Shown in pieces: positions 45,996 to 56,900 of a stretch of DNA of 64,000 nucleotides. Positions within the stretch are counted from its first letter, which is position 1; every line of letters begins with the position of its first letter. Made by a program: the position numbers and the translations under genes. The DNA is from Desmodesmus armatus (taxonomy: Eukaryota; Chlorophyta; Chlorophyceae; Sphaeropleales; Scenedesmaceae): NCBI GenBank assembly GCA_007449985.2, contig VIIQ02000119.1, positions 28,381 through 92,380 of the forward strand, given 5' to 3'. Under the pieces are notes generated by a model that ran no database searches, was not told the origin of the DNA, and was given only the letters and a program-made list of their open reading frames with translations.

Positions 45996-46920
45996 GTGCA
46001 GAGGGGGGAATGTGCATGGCCTCTTGTGCTGTGCTCTTGATTGTGTGTGCCTGGCTGTTGTGATACTGTACAGAGGCCGACTGGCTGACAGGCTGGTTGT
46101 GCAGAAGCTGATGTGGTCTGGGTGCCGAGTGCAGCTGGGCCGATGCTGGCCCGGTGGTTTTGTGCTGGGGGTCTGGGTAGCTAGAGTACAGATACAGGCC
46201 AAGCTGGCTGACTGGCCGCGCTCTGCAACAGGGCCTGCAGCTGCATGTGTCTGGTCAAAAAGGGCTTGCTGCAGCTTGCTGTGCGGCCTGCTCTTGGTTG
46301 AGAATGAATCAACATCACGGCCTGCACCCGGGCATCCTTGGTTTCTGTCACGTGTGAGAGAACATTTGCAGGAAAGTACAGCCCCATGTTCAGTATTGCA
46401 TACCAATCTTTGTGACAAGGGCGGCACCACCATTTTCAAAGGTATCAGCACAAACTCATGCACTGGCCCACTTTGGTTGGTTGGGCTGCTTGGCAGGGGA
46501 GTGGACTGCTGGGTGCTGTGCATCAATGTATGCTGCACCTACACAAACTTACAACTGGTTGGCTGCCTATCCCAAGGCAGTGTTTCTTCCTGTCTGTGAT
46601 GTTCTCACCAGCAGTGGGTAACTCATCCTGACAGCCATATGGGTGGTGGCACCAAGTACATTCAAAACACATACAGTACAAATTGCCCATGAACATGCTC
46701 CTGCACCTCAGTCAAGAGAACTCAACACACCAAGACAGTACAAGTTGCCCGTACACAGGTGCCAGATATGATCACAAGGTTGAAACACATGGTTTTGCAA
46801 AGTGGTGAGAGTGAGCTGTCACCACGTAAAGAACCACTTGGCTGTGTGTGCAAGCAAGCAAGCACTGCTGGTTGGCATCCCGCCACCACAACACTCAGTA
46901 TCCTACTGCCACACTCAAGC
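45996..46920. other. Convergent intergenic region
   Basis: It holds the 3' UTRs of ORC1 (+) and the translin-family gene (-). Nothing else recognised. Confidence 0.5.
46549..46553 (-). terminator. TGTAA polyadenylation signal candidate (translin gene)
   Basis: TTACA on the plus strand, about 370 bp past the minus-strand stop. Motif match only. Confidence 0.35.
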
Positions 46921-49900
46921 CTATTGTTCATTATCCATGGCATTGTCAGCCGGCTGCTCCTCATTCTGGTTGTCGGTGCTTGCCAGGCCCCGGGTGCCAG
47001 CCAAAGACAGGTCATACAGCATGTTCTGCAGGTCCAATGCAGCAGAGGTAGCACAACACCAATCAGGCGCAAGACTGTTTCGCAGTGCCACATTCAGGTC
47101 GAACCGCTGGCATGGAAGCACTAGATATGCTGAAAAACTGGCATAGGACCAATTGGCTGCAAGCACACATACAGCAGTCATGTCCTGGCCACAAGCACCC
47201 ATCCTGCTGACCATTCAAGCTGCATGCTGCTGATTCTAAAAGGCGAGTCAGCTTGGCAGCCTCCTAACCCTGTTCTGCAGCTGCTGCCTACCTCCATTTT
47301 GTTCAGTGTGTACTTCAAGCTGTCAAACTTCTTCCTGCATGGTTTGCACAGCACCAATGTGTTGACTTCCGTAGCATGGGATTATGTAATCAAGAGGTCC
47401 CAGGTAAGTACCAAGTTCATGCAGTCTTCGCCCCTGAAGACATATGTCATGTGCCAAGCCCCACATGTACTGGCGCCTAGCATGTGTTGGTGGCACTGAG
47501 CATGTACTGGCCTCAATATTTTGTGTTGACTCTGACCGACCCATAGATTGCTTCAATGACCACCCAAACGCCCAACATGCTGCAACTTGCACAGCCCACC
47601 TCAGGGCGCCATTCCGCAAGTCCATCTGCAAGAACTGGCCTTGCAGCGAGTCCACCACAGACCGCGCCCGCTGCACAGCAGCAACATCCCGCGCTGTTGC
47701 GCGCCCAACAGCCCAGCGGTTCAGCTCGCCTGCAAAGTCCAACACGCCTGCCAGGTACCTGCATACATGGTGGCACACACAGTTCAGTCATCTGTGCAGG
47801 TGCCTGGGGCGCCCCGTGCAGTTGCAACACAATCAGCCGGCCAATCATGATGAACGTGTACAGCACATTTGGTGTGTGGTGTCGCATGACAATGTAGCCT
47901 GTGCTGAGATGCCTGCAGGATCGCGCTGCGCAGCAGCAACAAGCAGGGCACCGTGAGCTGCCATGACTAATGGCTTGGACAAAAAGGGTTCTGTGCGCTT
48001 TGCTGGAGTGACCGGCTGCTGTAAAGCTGAGACGGTGGCACGTGTGACTCACTCTTCCGTGTCGACAAGCTCAGCCAGCTCAGTTGACTTGATGATGCGC
48101 CCCTCCTTCAGGTACACCTTGAACACCATGCCCTCAGCATACTGCAGCACACCACGCCACATCACATCACAGCACACCACAGTCACACTCAAGGTTTTGC
48201 TACAGTGCCCACACTACACATGACGGAATGTGGCGCCTACCAGCCAGCTTGCAGGTAGGCATCAGGGATGCTTCTCACGCCCATTGGTACATGCAGTTGG
48301 CAGGCTGGACAAACTACCCAGTGGCCAAGAGACGGCAAATGCTGCACTGGTTTCATGCCACCATGATGTCTTCCAGTGCTCTGCTTGTCACGCACCTCCT
48401 CCATTGCACTTGCAAAGCTGCCCTGCCGCAGAGTAGGCTCCTGCTGGACAATTGGCAGCAACTCCCTGCCAACCTGCTCTGCAAATGGTTGGGGCGTGCA
48501 GGAGTGACGTCAGAGCAGACAAACACTCATGTTGCGAATTGTGCCTCCATTGCCTGCGCCTGCCCCATGGCCAGTGCTGTTCATATGTGTGCAGCTGTTG
48601 GCTGTAGCACGCCAAGGAGGTGGCTTTGGATTGGAGGCCACATGCTGTGTTGCCCACGTGCGGAGTCAAGTGCTGATTGTATGTGAGATACAACGCTGCT
48701 CAGCCTTGCATCCACGCACATGTCTACCACGGTGAGCAAATGCCATGCGCACAGTGGCGGCTGGGGCGTCCCTGAACGTCTGCATATGCAGCCAGTGCAG
48801 GGCCACTTGTACGATATGTGGCCCTGAACTCACACAGCGCACACTCTGTGTGGTGCGTGTGTGCACGCACCTACTGTTCGGTGCTGCTGTGCTGCTCGCT
48901 CAAAGTCGCCTCTGTGGAGGGAGTAGATGGCCTGCTTTGCCGCCTTTTGAGCATCTGCAGGGTCACCAGCACACACTTACTCACACCACCTGCCTGCCTG
49001 GCAGCAATACTTCCACACCAGGCTGTCTGGATTCTGGTCCCAGGCCCGTTGTCAGTGTTCATCGCGGCTGGCAGGTCACGGGCACAGGGTGTGAAGTGAA
49101 GTGAAACACACCGGTATACGGGTGTGCAGGTGCGTGGCTGGGACCTGACCCTGCTGGTCAGCACCTCCCCCATCAGCTCTGCATGCAAGCCACGTCTACC
49201 ACCATTCTACCCACTATGGGATGATGGGGCGCACCTCGTGAGCGCTTGATGATGGTCTCGCGCTGTGCATCGTACTGGGCCAGCCGCGCCTGCAGCTGCT
49301 GCCAGTCCCTGCAACCACGCACAGATGCATGCACATGCAGACGGGCACGATATGACAAGTGTCAACAGGGAGCAGCTGTACTGCTGTACTGATCTAATGC
49401 TGGCATACAGGCTTCGTTGGGGTCGCACAAGCCTTGCAGCCATGCGCACACTGACAACTGGGTGTATCATGCACAAACATGACTTACATCCAGGAGCATG
49501 CAGGTCTGCATGATGCCTGCACGGGTGTGATTAGATGCATCGCTGCCAGGGCCAACGGGTCTGGGCAATTGGGAGCTTCGCACGGGGCTATGCCGTTGTG
49601 CAGTTAGGGAGCAAGGGCAGGCTGTGCACAGCACATGCAGCCACTGCTGCCACTCACGCCGCATCCAGGATATCCTGAGCCATGTCTGCCTGCTGAAGCC
49701 CCTGCAAGTGGCATGACAGCACTTCATGTGTGATCTGAAACTTTCACGGCATCGACTGCGGTCAAGCTTGAGCTTTGCTGCCTCCTGCCGGCCCACCTCA
49801 CCTGCTGCGTTGCTGCCGTGCTGGCAAGGTCCCTGCGGGGCACCTTTGCAGGCCTGGAGTCTTGCATAGGTTGCAGGTACAGCCGACTCCTGCTCCAAGC

Positions 49901-50052
49901 CCCCTGCAGCCCGGCAAGACACAGAGGCCTTGAGTCAGCACGATCTGCTGACAGGCTGGCGGTTGCTGGCCCACAGCGAGACCACAACAGTGTGTGCAGA
50001 GGGCAGTCACCTGTCTGAAGAGATCAATAGGGATCCGTGCTCGCAACAACAT
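46921..50052 (-). CDS. Translin-family protein (translin/TRAX-like)
   Basis: Minus-strand exons: 50052-50011, 49903-49802, 49701-49658, 49308-49235, 48954-48875, 48779-48728, 48478-48396, 48141-48053, 47758-47600, 47334-47292, 47025-46921; phases close, 290 aa. The all-helical translin fold is seen in DWQQLQARLAQYDAQRETII, KAAKQAIYSLHRGDFERAAQ, QEPTLRQGSFASAMEEYAEG, KSTELAELVDTEEYLAGVLD, FAGELNRWAVGRATARDV and KYTLNKMENMLYDLS. This type, also found in plants and archaea, is related to translin/TRAX of the C3PO ribonuclease; whether the TRAX catalytic acidic residues are all present was not checked. The first 50 residues (MLLRARIPIDLFRQGAWSRS...) are basic and Ser-rich, like an organelle presequence. 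The tail is acidic (EEQPADNAMDNEQ). The gene diverges from PQBP1 with 194 bp between start codons. Confidence 0.88.
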
Positions 50053-50246
50053 GTTTGAAGGGGCAAGCAGGATGGCCTGGGCAATTCTTTATAAACCAAT
50101 TTGCATTGCTATTATGTGTCTGTACATCTGCCATCGAGCTTTGACCTTGGCACAGATGGATTCCATCTGGTAGAATTACCGAACCCGCGGTGACGTCTGC
50201 TTATAACAACACGTCGACGAGAGAAAGACAGCAGCACCTAGATCAG
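50053..50246. promoter_or_regulatory. Compact divergent promoter, translin-family gene and PQBP1
   Basis: Only 194 bp separate the two start codons, so both core promoters and 5' UTRs must share this interval. Both proteins concern RNA processing; joint regulation is inferred. Confidence 0.5.
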
Positions 50247-51743
50247 ATGTCAGGTGTGCCACCCGGGCCCCCAAGGGCTCCCGGTCCTCCCGGTCCTCCA
50301 GGACCCCCACCGGGTCCTCCAGGCCCTCCACCTGGACCCCCCGCACTGCGCCCTCCCGGCCCTCCTCCACCACCACCAGCAGCACAACAGCAGCAGGGTG
50401 GAGAGCAGCAAAAGCAGCCTGCACAGGCCAGGTGAGCCTGCACAAGTGGCCTGCAGCATCGCAAAGCTGCACAAGTGTTGAGAATTTTCAGACACTATTC
50501 ACACATCCCCACTCAGCACCCTGTGTTGTCATTTTGCATTGTAGTGGTCACAAGCGAGATGAGCCTGATGCCGCAGGGCCCACGGAGACACAGGCAAAGG
50601 TTAGTGGTGGCTGGTGACAGGGCTGTGTACGTCTTAAAGTTGCTTTCCATGTCAGCAAGCCTTACTCATGTCTATCAGCACTGCTGGGGCCAGTTTCCTG
50701 GCAGCCTTGGCAGAGGCGCGCCACTGTTGTAGCATAATTTGGGATGGCTATGAAGGGTGGTTGCCTTGCCTTCCATCCTCATCCCTCAGACCTGCTGTGT
50801 CTGAAAACCTTCCCTGATGCTGGTGTTGCTGCTGCCGCAGGAGAAGCAACAGAAAGTCAGCTCAGACCAGCAGCAGTTCCCGCCACCGCCGCCACAGCAG
50901 CAGCAGCCCAGGGCGCCCGGCCCACCCAGCTTCCCTGGCCCACCACCAGGACCACCGGGACCTCCTGGGCCCCCTCCAGCAGCAGCAGCAGCTGCACCGG
51001 GACCCCCAGGGCCCCCACCTGCAGCAGCAGCAGCAGCACCAGGGCCACCAAAGCTGCCCCCAGGGCCCCCATCATTGCAGCAGCAGCAGGGGTGCCAAGG
51101 CCTGATGCGCAGCAGCAGCCGCAGCAGCAGGATGCCGCAGCACAGCATCATCATGCAACAGCAGGGCACCAGCAGCAGCAGTACAACTACGGGCAGCCGT
51201 ACGGGGCAACAGACTATGGCTACCCCCCAGCAGCAGCAGCAGCAGCAGCAGCATATGGTGGCTACGCGCAGCCACCAGGATATGGGGTGCCCCCACCAGC
51301 TGGCCACATGCCTCCTGCAGGGCCAGGGGCAGGCCAGGAGGCTGCAGCAGCAGCAACGGCAACTGCGGCGGCGGCAGCAGCAGCGGCGGCAGCAGCAGCA
51401 GCGGCGACAGCAAGGAGGCCTCGGCCTGACTATGCATCCAAGCCAGTGCTGAACCCCGCTGCTGCTGCTGCTGCACATGAAGCAGCAGCAGGAGCTGTGG
51501 CTAATGGTGCACCTGCTGCTGAGAATGGTGTGGCAGATGCTGCTGCTGGGCAGCAGGCTAGTGGTGCAGATGCAGCAGCAGGAGGTGAGGGTGCTGCTGC
51601 TGCTGCTGCCCCAAAGAACCTCCCTCCTGCCTTGCTGGCTCGGCTGAAGAAGCGTGGGATCATCAAAGCAGAGGCCGACGAAGCAGCAGCAGCAGCAGCA
51701 CAAGCACAGCCAGCAGGTGCTGGCAGCAGTACAGTCCCAGCGG

Positions 51744-51783
<40 letters not shown>

Positions 51784-53262
51784 TCCTCCTGGTGTGCGCG
51801 TGCTGGGTGCGTTGCCAGACTTGCCGCATGGCTGGCTGGCTGCTGTGGACCCCACCTACAACAGCACCTACTACTACAACCCCGGCACAGGGGAGCGCAG
51901 CTGGACACGCCCGGCACACGGCCTGCCGGACGGCTGGGTGGAGGCAGCTGACCCTCACTCAGGACACAGGTGGGTGAAACAGTCCACTGGGGGGTGCGCC
52001 CCCCCTGGAACCTTAAAAAAAACAGTCCACTGCTCTGCCAACTGCTAATGAAGGAGGGGAACATGGGGGGGGGGGAGGGGAGTGGAAGCGGTGGTGGGTT
52101 GGCTGGAGGGGGAGAGTGTCGAAGGGGGGCAGGGGAAAAAGGGGTGAAGGGGGGGTGAGGGGCGGTTTGCAATCACAAGGGAACTTGTACGCTAGCGGGA
52201 TCTAGAGTGGTTAGGGGTCAGTAGCTGAGGTGTGTTTGACTGGGTGCTAGCAGGCCCTCCCACCTGTTGGCTGCTGCTGCTGCTGTTTATCTGTTTATCA
52301 GTCAGCTCTAGCCCCTACTTTTCTGCAAGTGGGTTGACCTGGGTTCGTCTTGGGGTGTACATCCACGCATCGAGGGGGGTCACTCACCATCCAACAGCCC
52401 CTGTGTGTTGTACTGAGTAAGATACCCATGCTGTGTCGTGCAACCTTTCTGCCATAGGTACTACTGCAATGCAGCTCTGGGCATCACTCAGTGGCACCAC
52501 CCAGCCCAGCAGCCACCACCAGCAGCAGCGCCGCCAGCAGCAGCAGCAGCAGCGCTGTCGGGCGCAGCCGCAGGCCAGGCGTTCATTGCTGCTGCAGGCT
52601 TCTCAGGTCCCCGGCCAGGCTATGTGTTCAAGTCTGGCCCCCAGGGCCTGGGATACTATCAGGACAGCACACCTGCAGGCCTGGCGGCCGCTGCTGCCGG
52701 CGGTGCTGCCGCTGCCGCCGCAGGCCCTGCTGCTGCTGCTACTGTTAGGTCAAGCGCTGTGCTGACTGCGGGGCCAGCAGTGCACAGCGCACACCATGCC
52801 GCTGCTGCTGCTGGTGCTGATGCTGATGGTGACCGGGGGCCTAAGAAGACCCGTCAGGAGATGATAGCTGAGAGGCAGGCGGCGCGTAATGCAGCACTGG
52901 CTAAGGCTGGCAGGGGGCGAGCCAAGCAGGGTGGAGATGACATAGACCCCATGGACCCGTGAGCACTGGGGGGGGGGGGGGCAGGGGGTTCTGGTTTGGC
53001 CAGCCTGGCATTTACTCTGCCCACGCACAGGCCCACTGGTGATACAAGCTTGGTGGCAGACTGGTTACCAACCTAGTGGCATGCATGTCAGTCATCTCAT
53101 ACATCAGCTGTGAAGGAGTTGAGTCGACTCATGCACGTGGACTCATGAGTGTGCCATTGCTGTTGCTCTGTCTGCTGCTGTCTGCAGGCCTCGTACTCGG
53201 ATGCTCCTCGGGGTGGCTGGGGTGCTGGGCTATCAGCGCCACAAGCAACACTGTTGGACTGA
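50247..53262 (+). CDS. PQBP1: Polyglutamine-binding protein 1 (PQBP1), tandem WW domains
   Basis: Exons: 50247-50431, 50545-50599, 50841-51969, 52458-52958, 53188-53262; about 648 aa. PQBP1 is a nuclear spliceosome factor that binds Pro-rich ligands through its WW domain and the U5-15kD protein through its C-terminus. Seen: Gly-Pro-Pro and poly-Ala/Gln regions, then two WW domains, LPHGWLAAVDPTYNSTYYYN...W and LPDGWVEAADPHSGHRYYCN...W, at about 408-472; animal PQBP1 has one. The C-terminus has KKTRQEMIAERQAARN, DDIDPMDP and, in the last 25-codon exon, ASYSDAPRGGWGAGL, the diagnostic U5-15kD-binding motif. Two one-base breaks occur: within exon 3 at a C run near 51060-51073, and at the exon 4 donor (CCC at 52956-52958); with one extra base at each, all frames and phases agree. 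The ATG at 50247 is the first in frame. Confidence 0.9.
51060..51073 (+). other. Apparent 1-bp frameshift in a C run (PQBP1 exon 3)
   Basis: Before this point the Gly-Pro-Pro repeats read in one frame; after it GVPRPDAQQQPQQQ, YNYGQPYGATDYGYPP and both WW domains read in another, displaced by one base. Exon 3 is 1129 nt, one short of what its flanking phases need. No GT-AG intron fits. Confidence 0.7.
51976..52032 (+). repeat. Short duplication beside the PQBP1 exon 3 donor
   Basis: AAACAGTCCACTG occurs twice about 45 bp apart just downstream of the exon 3 donor. It is a minor local duplication. Confidence 0.7.
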
Positions 53263-53993
53263 GGCTACCAGGGTGTCTCTGTGTGTTTAGGGGGGGGGGG
53301 GGTTCGGGGGTTCAAGAGCACCCTCCTCCCTCCTGAAGGGCACGGGCTGCAACAGCGTTGCTTATGTTACCACTGTTTCAATTGAGGGCGGGGGCTCGAG
53401 TTGATGTGATTTCAGGGCTGCTCCAGGCTGCTGCAGGATTTGAAAGCAAGTCAATTTGGCACACCTCAGCAGTGCTGTGCTGCTGTTGGCCTTGCTGTGA
53501 TTCATCGCTGTATGTGATTGGGAGTACGTATTCACACTGTTTTACTCCCTGAACCCTTCCTCGGCCTCAACGTTGTGAGTCGCCTTGATCTATCTCGGCA
53601 AACCTGGCCTGAACAGCAGGGACGTGAGAGCAGCCAACAACCGCCTTTCTTTTTTGAACTTCGCCTCGTACCATCTGATCCAGCGGACGTTGTGGGACTG
53701 TTCACAACGGCAGCAGCAGCAGCAGCACACCAAGTGCCTTGGCCTGGTGCTGCTCCCCAGAAGAACGAGACACACGTCCAGCACCTCGGCCTGTCAGCAG
53801 CTCCTTTTGTAGACGAAGTTCTGCCCTGTCAGCTGGTACTCAGTGCCTCAGTGTTGACATATGCACATCTGAAGTGATGACAGCAGCCCATAGATGCAAC
53901 AATCTGCCGATCACAGCCAGCACAGCATAGGTCCTGCAGGGTGCAGCTAGGCCTGTCTGACAGTAGCTGCTCGGCCTGGTGGCAGCGGCCGCC
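53263..53993. other. Intergenic: PQBP1 3' UTR and TBL1 promoter
   Basis: No gene recognised. The right edge supplies a strong start context (GCGGCCGCC before ATGG) for the next gene. Confidence 0.45.
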
Positions 53994-56900
53994 ATGGCCA
54001 ACAAGAACCATGGCCAGGAGCAGGCCAAAGTGCTCACGAGCGATGAGATGAACTACCTCATCTATAGGTACCTGCAGGAGTGCGGTGAGTGTGCCGCTTT
54101 GCATGCTGGACTGGAAGATGAGGGTGGACATGCAGGATGTGCGTGCTGACAGGGCCCAGCGATGCACAGGGGCGACCAGCCACAGCAGCCTGTTGCATGA
54201 AGGGTGCGCTGGTGCAATCACTCCGTCTGAACAACCCTTATGTTGAGAAACAGCAGTATCGGTGCAGCCAGCGTCAAGCAGCTCACGCCCAGCACCACTG
54301 CATGCCTTTTTGCGTCATCCTCTGACCGCAGCTACTGTGCATGTTGCATTGGCTGCTGTCCTGCTGTTCATCCCTGCAGGCTTCCACCACTCTGCATTCA
54401 CGTTTGCGCATGAGAGCCACATGGCGTCAGTACCCATACAGCCCAACCTGGTGCCCCCTGCAGCCCTGGTCACCTTCGTGCAGAAAGGCCTGCAGTACAT
54501 GGAGGCAGAGGCAAACCTGGACCCGGTCAGTACCTGGCAGTCGTTGATAGTGGGCACCCAGCAGTTTTATAGTGAGCACTTTGCAGTCAGCACTGTGCAG
54601 GTGGCACTTTGCAGTCAGCACTTGGCAGTTTGCTTTTGGCAGCCAGCCAGCAAACCAAAAGTGTAGAGGTGGACGGGAGGCAAACCCAGACCCAGTCAGC
54701 AGTGAGCTGTCGCAGATAGCAGTTGGTGGCGGTGTGTTGCCGGTTCTTACCATTACATCTAGCTTGTAGCCATGTTCATTCTCTGATACGGGGAGCCTAG
54801 ATAAGGGCCTGCAGCAAGCTGGGGAAACAGCTATAACCTTGGACTGGGTCAGCAGATGCGGTGGGACTGGGTCAGCAGATGCACTGCACTGCATTCCTGC
54901 TGCGTGCTGGCTCCCTGCTGACTATCCCTGTGGTGGCTGCCCTGCACTGCCCATATCTTTGGTGAACCAGAGCCACTGGAGCACCCATGCAGTAAGTGAC
55001 CTCTGATGACGCTGCTGGTGCTGGTGCCATGCTGACATGCATGTGCTGCTGCTGCTGCTGCTGCTGCAGGACACTGGTGAGGTGGCCAAGGAGTTCAGTG
55101 TGCTGTCGGTGTCTGACCTGATCACCAAAGACATTGATGAGCTGCGCCTGCAGGCACAGCAGCAGCGGGACAGGATGCAGGAGCAGATACGGGGTGAGGC
55201 CTGACGCGCAGATGGATGTGAAGCAGCCAGCTGGCTTCTAACATCAACTGCAGCGGCAGCAGAGCAGCGTGGTTTGCAGCCCTTCTATGGCGTGCCTGTT
55301 GTGTGAGCTCAGGGCTCGGATGTGAGGAAGGGGGCAGCCTGTGCTTCAGATGCTGTCAGCCTTTTAGGTGTGTGCAACCCCCTATGGTGAGGGTGCAGTG
55401 CACCAGCATGCTGCAGCAGACGTCGCTGGATGGATGCTGCTGGGATCCTCATTGCGCTGCAACCATTGTGCTGCATGCATACCGATGTGCTGTGCTGTGC
55501 TGTGCTTTGCAGAAACTCTCGCCAAGCAGCAGCCGCAGCAGGAGCAGCACCAGCAGCAGCCGCAGCAGCTCAAGGTGAAGCGGGCAGGTGCCAAGCGGGA
55601 GCGGGCGCCGGGACAGCAGCAGCAGAAGGGAGCTGCCGCGGACGAGGAGCAGCCTCAGCAGCAGCAGCAGCAGCAGCCGCCAGCACGGGCACGTGGCGGA
55701 CCTAAGCAGCGGCAGCAGCAGCAGCAGCAGCCAGCGTCGAAGCAGGAGCAGCAGCCGGAGCAGCAGGAGGAGCAGCACCACCCGCAGCAGCAGAAGCAGC
55801 AGCAGCGGCAGCAGCAAAGGACCCAGCTCAAGGGCCAGCAGCAACAGCAGCAGCAGAAAGCAGACGCAGCTGCTGAAGCGGCAGCAGCAGCAGCAGCTGC
55901 TGCTGCTGGCGGTGGTGGTGTGGAGCCTATGGATGAGGATGTTGCTGCTCCAGCTGCTGCTGCTGCTGCTGCTGGTCTGCTTGTGTCTGCTGCTGAGGAG
56001 CATGAGGGTGCTGTGGATGCCTTCATCTGTCAGTGGAGCCCCAACGACCTCCTCGTGCTCACAGGGTGGGTGAGATAGCTGTCGGCCGGTTGGCACCCTT
56101 TAGGTTTTGTTTTCAACAATAGGGTGGTGGTGGGGCAGCAGAGGTGACAGAACCCCTGGTGCCCACAGGGTGGGTGGGATAGCTGTTGGTAGTGTGGCAC
56201 GCTTTTGGGTAGTTGGCATGAGTACTGCATGCAGAGGCTAGGAGGGCAGGTGGTGGGTGAGCGGAGCCTCACAGACCTCCTGGTCCTCACAGGGTGGTTG
56301 GAGGGATAGTGGAGTAACACAAGCGTGCCGTCGGCTCTCTTGATTTTGCATTCAGCATTGATGAGGTTTGATCGATGCCTTGATGTGTCATAGTATTTGC
56401 CAGTGTTGGCAGTCTGGCGCAGCTGCTGCTGGTGGCATGTGCGTGGACGCTAGTGAATGACGGGTGTTTGTGTGGTGGGCTGTGGTGTCTGACCTGTGCC
56501 TAGAGGGAGGGGGGCATGACCAGCACACATGCCAGCCATACACTGATGTAGGCACCTGCCAGCAGTGCACAGGTGAGGCCAACCATGGTACGCACAAAGC
56601 GCTTGCATGTCTTGTCCTGCTTTGACATGTATGTTTATGTGTGTCATGTGTCTTTGGCATGGAATCTACATGGGTAGCTAGCACATCCATGAACATGCGA
56701 GTCACATGCAAGCAGAGCTGTGTGCTGTGTGCTGTGTGCTGCAGGAGCTCTGGTGACCCCCATGCGCGCGTGTACGACTTCAGTGCTGCTGCTGACCACG
56801 CGCGGCCGCGCATCCTGGCGCTGCCCCAGGAGCAGCAGGCCGACAACAAGGACGTGACAGCGGCGGAGTGGCACCCCTCAGGCAACACACTCGTGGCAGG

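Noticed and set aside
49480..49520. An extra small exon between translin exons 3 and 4
   Set aside because: The splice-like signals exist, but exon 3 already joins exon 4 in phase, giving continuous translin-type sequence.
50786..51958. 390-codon minus-strand Cys-rich frame opposite PQBP1
   Set aside because: It arises from GCA/CAG triplets read on the other strand; the plus strand has WW domains and consistent splicing.
55449..56096. Minus-strand Leu-rich frame opposite TBL1 exon 4
   Set aside because: Poly-Leu/Cys frames opposite CAG repeats are shadows; the plus strand continues into WD40 sequence with correct phases.
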